Shown here piece after piece: positions 53,142 through 62,044 of a DNA stretch of 64,000 nucleotides. The position numbers and the translations under genes were made by a program. The stretch comes from Thermoflexus hugenholtzii. GTDB taxonomy: Bacteria > Chloroflexota > Anaerolineae > Thermoflexales > Thermoflexaceae. Positions within the stretch are counted from its first letter, which is position 1; each line of letters begins with the position of its first letter. Location of the stretch: the NCBI RefSeq assembly GCF_018771565.1, contig NZ_CP076326.1:1054001-1118000 (forward strand), read 5' to 3'. Under the pieces are notes generated by a model, which saw only the letters and a list, made by a program, of their open reading frames with translations, was not told where the DNA came from and searched no databases.

Positions 53142-54224
53142 CTACTGTTGCGTTTTCAGGCCGCTTCCGGTCAGCATCAGGACCACGGCTCGATCGGTGT
53201 CCTGGACGGCGCGGGGCCATGCGGCCATGCTGAGGGCGCCGGTGGGTTCCACGAACAACCCCTGGCCCGCCAGCGCGGCCTGGGCGGCTCGGATCTCTTC
53301 CTCCGTCACCGTCAGGATGGCTCCTCCGGTGATCCGAGCGGCTTGCAGGATCTCCCGGCCTCGAGGCGGCGAGGCGATCCGCACGCCTTCCGCGATGGTT
53401 TCTCCTTCCACCACGGGGACCGGATCTTCGGCTCCGGCGGCGAAGGCGCGGGCCAGCGGAGCGCAGGCCTCGGCCTGGACGCCGTAGAGCCGGGGGAGGC
53501 GCTCGATGTAGCCGGCGGCCTGGAGGGCCTCGAACCCGAGGAAGAGCCCCAGGAAGAGCATCCCGTGCCCGAGGGGAGCGATCACCGCGTCGGGGCTGCG
53601 CCCGAGCTGTTCCCAGATCTCCCACGCCGCCGCGGCCAATCCCAGGAGGATGAAGGGGTTGTAAACGTGGCTGGCGTAGATGCCGCCTTCCTTCAGCGTT
53701 TCCATCAACGCGGCGGTGGCCTGGGCCCGGGGGCCGGGGACTTCCACCAATCGGGCGCCCATGCGTTGCATCTGGGCCTTCTTGGCCGGCGCGGCGTGGG
53801 CCGGGACGAAGAGGGTGGCCCGGATCCCGGCCCGGGCGGCGTAGGCAGCCAGGGAGGCCCCGGCGTTGCCGGAGGAATCATCCATCACTTCGTCCACGCC
53901 TCGCGTGAGCAGAGCGCTCAGGCCGGTGGCGGTCCCCCGATCCTTATACGATCCGGTAGGCATCAGGTAATCCAGCTTGGCCCACAGTCGGGGATCCACC
54001 CGGTGCAGCGGGATCAACGGGGTCCACCCTTCCCCCAGGCTGAGGGGGCGTAGTGCGGAGGGCCACAGGTCCGCGTAGCGCCAGATCCCGGGCCGATGAG
54101 GCTGGATGGCCCGGTGGTCGAAGGGGAGCGGGCGGATGGGCTCCCATGGACCTCCGCACGGGCAGCGCCAGACGGATGGATCATACGAAGCGGTGCGGTG
54201 ACAGCGAGCGCATCGGATGTCCAT
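53142..54224 (-). CDS. thrC: Threonine synthase
   Basis: This 360-residue PLP enzyme converts O-phosphohomoserine to threonine. It has an N-terminal zinc-ribbon-like segment (CARCH and CPCGG), then LGEGWTPLIPL, and the PLP lysine in MPTGSYKDRGTATGL. DDSSGNAGASLAAYAARAGI binds the cofactor phosphate; the glycine-rich and Ser motif is at LTGSGLKTQQ at the very end. It matches the longer zinc-ribbon group of bacterial and archaeal threonine synthases. It starts nine bases after the PIG-L gene stop, in one operon. Confidence 0.92.
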   Translation of the reverse strand: MDIRCARCHRTASYDPSVWRCPCGGPWEPIRPLPFDHRAIQPHRPGIWRYADLWPSALRPLSLGEGWTPLIPLHRVDPRLWAKLDYLMPTGSYKDRGTATGLSALLTRGVDEVMDDSSGNAGASLAAYAARAGIRATLFVPAHAAPAKKAQMQRMGARLVEVPGPRAQATAALMETLKEGGIYASHVYNPFILLGLAAAAWEIWEQLGRSPDAVIAPLGHGMLFLGLFLGFEALQAAGYIERLPRLYGVQAEACAPLARAFAAGAEDPVPVVEGETIAEGVRIASPPRGREILQAARITGGAILTVTEEEIRAAQAALAGQGLFVEPTGALSMAAWPRAVQDTDRAVVLMLTGSGLKTQQ

Positions 54225-54233
54225 GGGATCCCC

Positions 54234-54923
54234 CTACCCTTCCAGCACGATGCGGCGGAATCCTTCGGCCAGGATCTCTTTGCCGTCCACCTCGCGGCGC
54301 AGCCGTTCCCGCAGGCGCCGCTCCAGCGCGGCGGGATCCGGGATCTGGCTGGCGTGGCAGCGCAGGGCGGCGAGCTTCCGATCGAAGACGTCCGTGATGT
54401 CCACCCAGTGGTTGGCGCGTTCGGTGGTGGAGAGATACACCTCTCGCACCCGGTGGGGCTCCAGGCCTTCTCGGAGCAGCTCCGGGAAATACATCGGGTT
54501 CCCGGCCGCGGGGAAGATGGCGTCCAGGGTGGCCAGCCCGATGGCCCGGTGATCGTTGTGGTTGATGTAGCGATCCCCCCGGATGAGGGTCTCCGGGTCC
54601 ATGGTCACCACGATCTCCGGCCGGTAGCGGCGGATCACCCGCACGATGTCGCGGCGCAGGGAGAGGTTCGGCTCCAGCATGCCGTCCATGTAGTCCAGGA
54701 AGAGGACCTCGCGCACGCCGAGGAGGGCGGCGGCCTGTCGTTGCTCGGCCTCCCGGATGGCGGCCAGGCGCTCCGGGGTCATCGTGGGATCCTGACTGCC
54801 TTTGTCGCCCCGGGTGGCCAGACAGTAGATCACCTCGTGTCCTTCCTGGGTCCAGCGGGCGATGGTCCCGCCGGCGGCGAATTCGGGATCATCGGGATGC
54901 GCCATCACCACCAGGATGCGCAT
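54234..54923 (-). CDS. PIG-L/LmbE-family N-deacetylase
   Basis: This 229-residue zinc enzyme has the family motif MAHPDDPEFAAGGT near the N-terminus (His-Pro-Asp-Asp) and the second zinc His in YINHNDHRAIG. Members remove acetyl groups from N-acetylglucosamine-like sugars in thiol, lipid or antibiotic pathways. GGAGGAGGGAC precedes the ATG. It is followed directly by threonine synthase. The substrate is unknown. Confidence 0.92.
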   Translation of the reverse strand: MRILVVMAHPDDPEFAAGGTIARWTQEGHEVIYCLATRGDKGSQDPTMTPERLAAIREAEQRQAAALLGVREVLFLDYMDGMLEPNLSLRRDIVRVIRRYRPEIVVTMDPETLIRGDRYINHNDHRAIGLATLDAIFPAAGNPMYFPELLREGLEPHRVREVYLSTTERANHWVDITDVFDRKLAALRCHASQIPDPAALERRLRERLRREVDGKEILAEGFRRIVLEG

Positions 54924-54953
54924 AGGGGTCCCTCCTCCGAAGTGAATCCCGGC

Positions 54954-55358
54954 TTACGGTTTGGCGTAAAGCACGCCCTCGGTGCGCACCGTGTAATCCG
55001 GCGGGCACTGATAGATCTCCCGGAAGATGCGCTCGATCTCCTGGGCGATGGCCTCCGGGTTGCCCGGGCTGAAGTGTTTGAAGGGGTTTTGCTCGCGCAG
55101 GCGGGGCGGAAGGGTCCAGCCCATCCCGCGCAATCGCTCCTGGGCGGCCCGGGGGAGTGGACGGGCCCGCCGTCGGGGCCCCCAGTCCCCGCTGCAGACT
55201 TCCCCACGGAGGCCTTCGGGCGTTCGCTCGAGCTGCACATAGGCCAGCGGGCGGCCGGGGATCTCGAACACCACCGCGCTGCCTGGCGGGGCCTCCATCA
55301 GTGCCCGGAGCTGTTCCTGGAACATTTGGATTCGCGTTTCCAGCGTTGAGGCTTTCAT
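54954..55358 (-). CDS. Hypothetical protein, 134 residues
   Basis: The protein is acidic-basic mixed and probably folds as a small alpha/beta domain: an N-terminal helix (TLETRIQMFQEQLRALME), strands PGSAVVFEIPGRPLAYVQLE and GLRGEVCSGDWGP, and a C-terminal helix-strand EIERIFREIYQCPPDYTVRT. The order helix-strands-helix resembles YbjN/TY-Chap-like domains, but the match is weak. It lies between PIG-L and redoxin genes on the same strand. Confidence 0.7.
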   Translation of the reverse strand: MKASTLETRIQMFQEQLRALMEAPPGSAVVFEIPGRPLAYVQLERTPEGLRGEVCSGDWGPRRRARPLPRAAQERLRGMGWTLPPRLREQNPFKHFSPGNPEAIAQEIERIFREIYQCPPDYTVRTEGVLYAKP

Positions 55359-55418
55359 CGCGGGCAGGTATCTCCGATGGGATGGGGAGCCTCACCGAGG
55401 CTCCAGGTGGGCGGAGAC

Positions 55419-55904
55419 TCAGGCGGGCTGGAGGGGTGGATCCTCCGCCCGGGTGATGGGTTGGGGCTCCTGGCTCAGCGAGCGCGCCAGGGCGCGGGAG
55501 AGGTCTTCCAGCTCCTCCCGATGGAAGCCGATCAGGATCCGCTGGATCCGACCGCCGGGCGAGATCAGGAAGAGGGTCGGCACGTGGGTGAGCCGGTAGG
55601 ACCGGGAGGTCTGGAAATCCCGGTCTGCGATGAGGGGAAAGGAGATCTGGAATTTCCGCGCCATCTCCTGAAGGGTTTCAGGCGGATCCTGTCCGATCCC
55701 CAGCAGCCGCCAGTGATTGGTGCGGTATGCCTGGTGGAGGCGTTCCAGAGCGGGCAGGATCCGTCGGGAGGCGGCGCACGATTCTTTGAAGAAGGCGAGA
55801 AGCAGGATGTGGCGAACCCCCTGGGGGTCCTCCAGGTAGGGCTCGCCGTTTAGGGTGGTTCCGAAGATCAGCGGCGCAGGATCTCCGATTTGCAGCGCGG
55901 TCAT
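55419..55904 (-). CDS. Redoxin (AhpC/TlpA-type thioredoxin-fold protein) with a single active Cys
   Basis: This 161-residue protein has the thioredoxin fold of peroxiredoxin/TlpA proteins. The active site reads FFKESCAASRRI, so the first Cys is kept and the usual second Cys is Ser. VPTLFLISPGGRIQRIL has the conserved cis-Pro. No signal peptide is present, so it acts in the cytosol, probably as a 1-Cys peroxidase or a thiol reductase that needs another thiol. GGAGGAACC precedes the ATG. Confidence 0.85.
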   Translation of the reverse strand: MTALQIGDPAPLIFGTTLNGEPYLEDPQGVRHILLLAFFKESCAASRRILPALERLHQAYRTNHWRLLGIGQDPPETLQEMARKFQISFPLIADRDFQTSRSYRLTHVPTLFLISPGGRIQRILIGFHREELEDLSRALARSLSQEPQPITRAEDPPLQPA

Positions 55905-55988
55905 GGTTCCTCCGATGGGCAGGTCGGTAAGGAGGCGGAAGGTTCTTCCGCCCCTCCTGTTAGGAAATTATGCACCCGGAGGGCGGGA

Positions 55989-56069
55989 TCAGGTCCAGTT
56001 TCGGGGCATGGGCAATTTCTTGCCCGGGTTCATGATGCCGTGGGGGTCGAACAGGGCTTTGAGGGCCTA
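55989..56069 (-). pseudogene. Conserved C-terminal coding remnant after in-frame TAG of the FAD oxidase
   Basis: Reading through the TAG at 56067-56069 in the same frame gives 25 codons, ALKALFDPHGIMNPGKKLP and six more, before TGA at 55989-55991. DPxGIxNPGK is the normal C-terminus of GlcD-type oxidases, so this sequence was, or still is, part of the gene upstream. Confidence 0.85.
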
Positions 56070-57389
56070 GAATTTCTCGAGGATAGCGGGGGGAAAGGCG
56101 CGGGGGACGAAATCCAGTTTGAGCATGCCGATCCCGTGCTCGCCGGAGAGCACGCCGCCCAGGGCGAGGGCGGCCTCGAAGATCGCGGCGGCTGCCTGGG
56201 CGACGCGGGCCATCTCATCCGGGTTGCGCCGATCGCACAGGAGCGTGGGATGAAGGTTGCCGTCGCCGATGTGGCCGTAGAGGGCGATGGGGATCCCGGT
56301 CTCCCGGGAGATCTCCCGGATGCGGCGGGCCATGGCGGGGATCCGGCTGCGGGGAACGGTGATGTCCTCGCTGAGCTTGTGGGGGGCCAGTCGGGCCAGG
56401 GCGGGCGATACATTGCGGCGGATCTCCCAGAGCGCTTCCGTGTGGAGGGTGTTTCCGGCGTCGAAGGCGGCGCGGAGCACCTGTCCGCCGTGGTCGCGCA
56501 TCAGGGAGCTCATTCGCTGGAGGTCGGCCTCCACGGCGGCGGGCTCTCCGTCCGCAGCGAGCAGCAGGAGGGCTTCTGCGTGGGTGGGGAGCCCTGAGGG
56601 GCGGAAGGATTCCACGGCCCGCATGGTGATCTGGTCCATGAATTCCACCATCAGGGGAAGGATCCCGCTGGAGAGGAGTGCGACGGTGGCCTCGCATGCG
56701 GCTTCGAGGCGTTCGAAGGCGATGGCCAGGGCTCCGCGGGCGGGCGGCCTGGGGAGGAGGCGCAGGGTGATCTCGGTGATCACACCCAGCGTGCCCTCGG
56801 AGCCGATGAAGAGCTGCTTGAGATCGTAGCCGGAGACATCTTTCATCACCCGTCCGCCCAGGCGGAGCACTTCCCCGCCCGGGAGGACCACCTCCAGGCC
56901 CAGGACGTAATCCCGCGTGACGCCGTATTTCAGGCAGCGGGGCCCCCCGGCGTTGGTGGCCACGTTGCCGCCGATGGTGCACATCTCCAGGGAGGCAGGA
57001 TCCGGGGGGTAAAACAGGCCGTGGGCTTCGGCGGCCTGCTGGAGGGCTCGCGTGATCACCCCGGGCTGGACGACGGCAAGGCCGTCGGCGGGGTCGAGAG
57101 CCAGGATGCGGTTCATCCGGGCGAGGTTGAGGCAGATGCCCCCTTGCGGCACCGCTCCGCCAGCCAGCCCCGTTCCCCCACCCCGGGGAACTACGGGGAT
57201 TCGTAGCTCGTTGGCTATGCGAAGGACATGGGCGACGTCGGCCGTCGATTCCGCGTGAACCACCAGGTCCGGCATCCCCTCGGCCCACGTCGCATCATAC
57301 CCATACACCAGCCGCCCCACCGCATCCGTCTCCACCTGATCCGGCCGCAACCGCTCCCGCAACCGCCTCACCACCCCTTCCCCATCCAT
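56067..57389 (-). CDS. FAD-linked oxidase (GlcD/D-lactate dehydrogenase type), truncated by in-frame TAG
   Basis: This 440-residue open frame encodes a VAO-type flavoprotein: PVVPRGGGTGLAGGAVPQGG is the FAD-binding loop, NVATNAGGPRCLKYGVTRDY follows, and IALYGHIGDGNLHPTLL is the conserved substrate/metal region in the C-terminal half. The family oxidises glycolate, D-lactate or similar hydroxy acids. The frame stops at TAG (56067-56069) about 26 residues short of the usual end, which continues in frame beyond. The protein may be slightly truncated and still folded, or read through, or the TAG may be a sequencing error. GGGGGGAGAG precedes the ATG. Confidence 0.88.
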   Translation of the reverse strand: MDGEGVVRRLRERLRPDQVETDAVGRLVYGYDATWAEGMPDLVVHAESTADVAHVLRIANELRIPVVPRGGGTGLAGGAVPQGGICLNLARMNRILALDPADGLAVVQPGVITRALQQAAEAHGLFYPPDPASLEMCTIGGNVATNAGGPRCLKYGVTRDYVLGLEVVLPGGEVLRLGGRVMKDVSGYDLKQLFIGSEGTLGVITEITLRLLPRPPARGALAIAFERLEAACEATVALLSSGILPLMVEFMDQITMRAVESFRPSGLPTHAEALLLLAADGEPAAVEADLQRMSSLMRDHGGQVLRAAFDAGNTLHTEALWEIRRNVSPALARLAPHKLSEDITVPRSRIPAMARRIREISRETGIPIALYGHIGDGNLHPTLLCDRRNPDEMARVAQAAAAIFEAALALGGVLSGEHGIGMLKLDFVPRAFPPAILEKF

Positions 57390-57454
57390 CTCTCCCCCCT
57401 CACTCCGCCCTTCCGGGCATATGTCTATGCGAAATCACGGCGTCGACCGCGCTC

Positions 57455-57483
57455 TTCCACTCTATCTCCGCATCCCCTACAAT
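57455..57483 (+). promoter_or_regulatory. Promoter of the SCP2-E1 fusion gene
   Basis: TTCCAC (57455-57460), 17 bp, TACAAT (57478-57483), ending 33 bp before the ATG at 57517. The -35 box is weak, the -10 strong. Confidence 0.5.
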
Positions 57484-57516
57484 ACAACCTCGACCATCCT
57501 CTTCCGGAGGAAACCC

Positions 57517-60075
57517 ATGGGCCGCTTCCGCTCGGCGGAAGAACTTTACACCCTCCTCGACGCCCTCTTCCACCGCCTGCGCGCCATCCCCGAAATCCGT
57601 CAGGCCCTCACCGCCAGCCCCATGATCGTCCGCTTCCGCTTCCACGACCCCACCGGCGAGGTCACCATCGACCTGCGCCAGGATCCCCCCCAATGGACCT
57701 TCGGCCCCAGCGATCTCCCCGCCGACGTGGAGATGATCCAGTCCGCCGACACCGCCCACCGCTTCTGGATGGGCCAGCTGAACGTCCCCCAGGCCATCGC
57801 CACCCGCCAGATCATCGCCCGGGGCAACATCCCCAAGGCCCTCCGCCTCCTCCCCGCCCTGCGACCCGCCTTCCAGGTCTACCCCCAGGTGCTGCGAGAA
57901 CTCGGGATGACCCACCTGCTGGAAGAGCCCTCCCCGACCCCTCGAAGGCGCTTCCCACGCCTTCGGCTGTCCCTTCCATGGCGCGCCCGTCCGGAGGTCG
58001 CCCTTCCCCCACCGTTGCTCTGGTCCATCCCTCTGGTCGACGCGGAAGCCGTGGAGCCGATGCCGCCGCCTCCCCGCCCCCACCCCCTGCCGGAGGACCC
58101 CATCGCCCTCCGTCGGGAGATGCTCCGGCGCATGTTGCTCATCCGCGCCTTCGAGGAGACCCTGGCCGCGGAGTTCGCCCGCGGGGCCATCCCCGCGGAA
58201 ACCATCCACCTCTCCACCGGCCAGGAAGCCGTCGCCGTGGGCGTGGCCTTCGCCCTCCGGCCGACGGACTGGATGACCACCACCCATCGCGGCCACGGTC
58301 ATATGCTCGCCAAGGGCGCTGACCTGGATGGGATGATGGCGGAGATCTTCGGCAAGGCCGAGGGGCTGTGCAAGGGGAAGGGCGGCTCCATGCACGTCAC
58401 CGACGCGGGGATCGGCGCCCTGGGCGCCAACGGCATCGTCGGCGCCTCCCTGGTCATCGGCGCCGGCGCCGCCCTGGCCGCGAAGCTGCGCGGCGAGGAC
58501 CGGGTGGTCGTCGCCTTCTGCGGGGATGGAGCCACGAACCAGGGGATGTTCCACGAGGCCCTGAACTTCGCCGCCGTCTTCCAGCTCCCCCTCATCGTGG
58601 TGATCGAGAACAACCAGTATGCGGAGTTCACCCCCCTGGCCCGGCACACCCGGGTGACCCGCCTCGCGGATCGCGCTGCCGCCTATGGGATCCCCGGGGT
58701 GCACGTGGACGGCAACGATGTCTGGGCGGTGTATGAGGCCACCCGGGAGGCCGTGGCCCGAGCCCGCCAGGGAGAAGGACCCACCCTGATCGAGGCCCTC
58801 ACCTACCGCTGGCGTGGCCACAGCGAAGGGGAAGGCGCCGTCTATCGCTCGGCCGCGGAGGTCGAGGCCTGGAAAGCCCGGGATCCCATCCGCCGCTGGC
58901 GGGAGCGCCTGGAGGCGGAAGGGCTGCTGACCCCATCGGAAGCCCAGGCCATCGAAGCCGAGGCCTGGCAACGGGTTCAGGAGGCGGCGGAGCGGGCCCG
59001 ACGCGGGACGGAACCCCCTCCCGAGGCCCTTACGGAGGATCTTTACGCCCCGGAGCCCGCGTGGCTTTACGGGCAGGGCCCGATGATCCTCCGGCCCAGC
59101 GGGAGGACCCGGGAACGCTCCACCGCCGAGGCGTTGCGCGAAGCGCTGGCGGAGGAGATGGCCCGGGATCCCCGCGTGTTCCTGCTCGGGGAAGACGTCA
59201 CCACCGGAGGCTACTTCGGCGTCACTACCGGGCTGGGCGAGGAGTTCCCCGGTCGGGTGCTGGACACGCCCATCAGCGAGAGCGCCATCATCGGGGCCGC
59301 CGTCGGGGCGGCCATGGCCGGCATGCGCCCGGTGGCCGAGATCGAGTTCGCCGATTTCCTCACCTGCGCCATGGACGGGCTGGTCAACCAGGCCGCCAAG
59401 ATCCGATACATGTCCGGTGGACAATACGCCCTCCCCCTGGTGGTTCGCACCCCGGCCGGGGGAGGCATCGGCATGGCCGCCCAGCACTCCCAAAGCCTGG
59501 AACCACTGCTCACCGGCGTGCCGGGATTGATCGTCGTCGCCCCCGGAACCCCGGCGGACGCCAAGGGCTTGCTCAAGGCGGCGATCCGCAGCAACAACCC
59601 CGTGGTGTTCTTCGAGAACAAGCTCCTCTACGCCGAGGTGGGCCCGGTGCCGGAGGGGGAGTGGATCGTGCCCCTGGGGGTGGCCGAGGTCAAGCGGCCG
59701 GGACGCGACGTCACCGTGGTGAGCATCGGGGCCGTCCTCTCCCGCGTCCTGGAGGCCGCGGCGGAGCTGGCCCGGGAGGGGATCGAGGCGGAGATCGTGG
59801 ATGTGCGCACGCTCGTCCCCCTGGATCTCCGGACGATCCTGGCCGCAGTGGCGCGGACGCGACGGCTGGTGGTGGTGGAGGACGCGCCCCTCACCCACGG
59901 CTTCGGGGCCGAGGTGATCGCCCGGGTCAGCGAGGCCGCCTGGGGCCTCCTGCGGGCGGCGCCGCGCCGGGTGGCCGGGCAGGACGTCCCCATCCCCTAC
60001 AACCGGACCCTGGAACGCCTCGCCCTCCCCGATGCCCCGCGCATCGCCGAGGCCGTCCGGGAGGTCCTGCGCTGA
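57517..60075 (+). CDS. Fused SCP2-like domain + TPP-dependent dehydrogenase E1 alpha + E1 beta
   Basis: This 852-residue protein has three parts. Residues 1-140 look like an SCP2 sterol-carrier domain (MIVRFRFHDPTGEVTIDLRQ, then ADVEMIQSADTAHRFWMGQL), followed by a Pro-rich linker. Residues 192-506 are E1 alpha, with the TPP motif FCGDGATNQGMFHEALNFAA and ENNQYAE, and the phosphorylation-loop-like YRWRGHSEGEG. Residues 529-852 are E1 beta (LLGEDVTTGGYFGVT, EIEFADFLTCAMDGLVNQAA). It should decarboxylate a 2-oxo acid or acetoin. No E2 or E3 is adjacent. The ATG at 57517 has CGGAGG upstream; an earlier in-frame ATG at 57421 lies before the promoter. Confidence 0.88.
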   Translation: MGRFRSAEELYTLLDALFHRLRAIPEIRQALTASPMIVRFRFHDPTGEVTIDLRQDPPQWTFGPSDLPADVEMIQSADTAHRFWMGQLNVPQAIATRQIIARGNIPKALRLLPALRPAFQVYPQVLRELGMTHLLEEPSPTPRRRFPRLRLSLPWRARPEVALPPPLLWSIPLVDAEAVEPMPPPPRPHPLPEDPIALRREMLRRMLLIRAFEETLAAEFARGAIPAETIHLSTGQEAVAVGVAFALRPTDWMTTTHRGHGHMLAKGADLDGMMAEIFGKAEGLCKGKGGSMHVTDAGIGALGANGIVGASLVIGAGAALAAKLRGEDRVVVAFCGDGATNQGMFHEALNFAAVFQLPLIVVIENNQYAEFTPLARHTRVTRLADRAAAYGIPGVHVDGNDVWAVYEATREAVARARQGEGPTLIEALTYRWRGHSEGEGAVYRSAAEVEAWKARDPIRRWRERLEAEGLLTPSEAQAIEAEAWQRVQEAAERARRGTEPPPEALTEDLYAPEPAWLYGQGPMILRPSGRTRERSTAEALREALAEEMARDPRVFLLGEDVTTGGYFGVTTGLGEEFPGRVLDTPISESAIIGAAVGAAMAGMRPVAEIEFADFLTCAMDGLVNQAAKIRYMSGGQYALPLVVRTPAGGGIGMAAQHSQSLEPLLTGVPGLIVVAPGTPADAKGLLKAAIRSNNPVVFFENKLLYAEVGPVPEGEWIVPLGVAEVKRPGRDVTVVSIGAVLSRVLEAAAELAREGIEAEIVDVRTLVPLDLRTILAAVARTRRLVVVEDAPLTHGFGAEVIARVSEAAWGLLRAAPRRVAGQDVPIPYNRTLERLALPDAPRIAEAVREVLR

Positions 60076-60156
60076 GGAAACCCCGGGCGCGTGGGGATTT
60101 GCCTTCAAGGGGGAAGCGAAGCGAAGGCGGCCTCCGCCTTCCGCATCGGCCGGCGC

Positions 60157-60185
60157 TTGACAGATCCTTTCGGGCGGATTACAGT
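60157..60185 (+). promoter_or_regulatory. Promoter of the thiE-thiD operon
   Basis: TTGACA (60157-60162), 17 bp, TACAGT (60180-60185), 30 bp before the riboswitch aptamer. Confidence 0.75.
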
Positions 60186-60214
60186 CAGGTTCGATGGAAC
60201 GAAACCACCGGGCG

Positions 60215-60322
<108 letters not shown>

Positions 60323-60435
60323 GTCGTCCCTGTTCCCCCTGATCTCACCCGGGCTCGTTCCCTCCTATCGGTGGCTTCCCCGGATCCGGCCCGCCTTGCG
60401 CGAGAAGCGGGATCCCCCACGGAAGAGGAGGTGCG

Positions 60436-61083
60436 GTGTCTCTGGATCTGCGGGTTTATCTGGTCCTGGATCCCGCGCACACCGGTGGGCGCTCCCCCCT
60501 GGAGGTGGCCGAGGCCGCCCTGCGGGGAGGCGTCACGGTGGTGCAGCTGCGGTGGAAGGCCGGGCCGCTGCGGGAGATGCTGCGCTGGGGAGCCGCCCTG
60601 CGGGAGCTCTGCCGGCGCCATCACGTCCCCTTTTTGATCAACGATCGGGCCGATGTGGCCCTGGCCCTGGAGGCGGATGGCGTGCATGTGGGACAGGAGG
60701 ATCTTCCGCCGGAGGTGGCGCGGCGTCTGCTGGGCCCTCGTGCCCTCATCGGCGTCTCCGCCCGCACCCCGGAGCAGGCGCAGGCGGCGGAGGCCGCGGG
60801 CGCGGATTACCTGGGGACGGGCTCGGTCTTCCCCACGGGTTCGAAGGAAGGCGCCCGGCTCATCGGCCTGGAGGGGCTGCGGGCGGTGGTCCGCGCCACC
60901 CGGCTCCCCGTAGTCGCCATCGGCGGGGTGAACGCGGAGAACGCCGCGGCGTGCATTCAGGCGGGGGCGGCGGGCGTGGCCGTGATCTCGGCCATCACCC
61001 AGGCCCCGGATCCGGAGGCGGCGGCCCGAGCGCTGCGCCGGGCGGTCGACGAAGCCCTCGCCGCCCGGCGCCTGGAGGGATGA
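60436..61083 (+). CDS. thiE: Thiamine-phosphate synthase
   Basis: This 215-residue TIM-barrel enzyme joins HMP-pyrophosphate and thiazole phosphate into thiamine phosphate. [36 protein letters not shown] (shown as [20 protein letters not shown] in part), [20 protein letters not shown] and [12 protein letters not shown] are the family blocks. The start is a GTG at 60436 with GAGGAGGTG upstream. TPP riboswitch control is expected. thiD follows 75 bp later. Confidence 0.95.
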   Translation: MSLDLRVYLVLDPAHTGGRSPLEVAEAALRGGVTVVQLRWKAGPLREMLRWGAALRELCRRHHVPFLINDRADVALALEADGVHVGQEDLPPEVARRLLGPRALIGVSARTPEQAQAAEAAGADYLGTGSVFPTGSKEGARLIGLEGLRAVVRATRLPVVAIGGVNAENAAACIQAGAAGVAVISAITQAPDPEAAARALRRAVDEALAARRLEG

Positions 61084-61158
61084 TCGCGAATCTCCATCTT
61101 TGGGCCTCGAGAAGGCATCGCGTCCATCATGCGTGGAACACCTTTCAGGAGGTGGACG

Positions 61159-61995
61159 ATGAAGCCCTTGCCGCGCGCGCTGACCATCGCCGGCTCGGAC
61201 TCCGGCGGCGGAGCGGGGATCCAGGCGGATCTGAAGACCTTCGGGGCGCTGGGGGTTTATGGCATGAGCGTCCTCACCGCCCTCACCGCCCAGAACACCC
61301 GGGGGGTTCAGGCCGTCTTCGAGCTCCCGCCGGACTTCGTGGCCGCCCAGATCGATTCGGTGCTGGGGGACATCGGAGCCGACGCGGTGAAGACGGGGAT
61401 GCTGGCCAACGCCGCCATCATCGAGGTGGTGGCGGAGAAGATGCGGGAATACCGCGTGGAGCGCCTGGTGGTGGATCCGGTGATGCGGGCCAAGAGCGGG
61501 GATCCCCTCCTGCGCCCGGAAGCCCAGGAGGCGTTGATCCGCCGGCTGTTCCCGCTGGCCATGGTGGTCACGCCCAACCTCCACGAGGCGCGGGCCCTGG
61601 TGGGGCGGGAGTTGCGGAGCCGGGAGGACATGCGGGAGGCGGCGCGGATCATCCACGGGATGGGGCCGCGCTGGGTGGTGGTGAAAGGCGGTCATCTCGA
61701 GGGGGATGATCGCAGCGTGGACGTTGTGTTCGACGGGCGGGATTTCTACGAGCTGGACGCCCCGCGGGTGGACACGGTGAACACCCATGGGACGGGGTGC
61801 ACCTTCGCCTCCGCCATCGCCGCGGGGCTGGCGAAGGGCCTTGCGCCCCTGGAGGCCATCCGTCAGGCCAAGGAGTATCTCACCGCCGTGCTTCAGGCCT
61901 CGCGGGCCTTCAAGCTGGGTGGGGGCGCCTACGGCCCGATGGATCACTTCGCGCTGTGGAAGGCGGAGGCCCCGACGCGAGCGGCATCCGGGTAG
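61159..61995 (+). CDS. thiD: Hydroxymethylpyrimidine/phosphomethylpyrimidine kinase
   Basis: This 278-residue ribokinase-fold enzyme phosphorylates HMP and [24 protein letters not shown] is the substrate-binding N-terminus, [15 protein letters not shown] the middle block, and [20 protein letters not shown] the anion hole with catalytic Asp region (NTHGTGCT). AGGAGGTGGACG precedes the ATG at 61159. Together with thiE it covers the last common steps of thiamine synthesis; ring-forming genes are elsewhere or absent. Confidence 0.95.
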   Translation: MKPLPRALTIAGSDSGGGAGIQADLKTFGALGVYGMSVLTALTAQNTRGVQAVFELPPDFVAAQIDSVLGDIGADAVKTGMLANAAIIEVVAEKMREYRVERLVVDPVMRAKSGDPLLRPEAQEALIRRLFPLAMVVTPNLHEARALVGRELRSREDMREAARIIHGMGPRWVVVKGGHLEGDDRSVDVVFDGRDFYELDAPRVDTVNTHGTGCTFASAIAAGLAKGLAPLEAIRQAKEYLTAVLQASRAFKLGGGAYGPMDHFALWKAEAPTRAASG

Positions 61996-61999
61996 GCCG

Positions 62000-62028
62000 G
62001 TAGGGGCGACCCGACGGGTCGCCCCTAC
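62000..62028. terminator. Perfect hairpin between convergent thiD and the membrane-protein gene
   Basis: GTAGGGGCGACCC pairs perfectly over 13 bp with GGGTCGCCCCTAC around GAC. It can serve as a bidirectional terminator; its GTAGG...CCTAC ends also match the REP-like units at 42907-42934 and 14552-14715. Confidence 0.7.
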
Positions 62029-62044
62029 CTTCAATCCGACGCGC

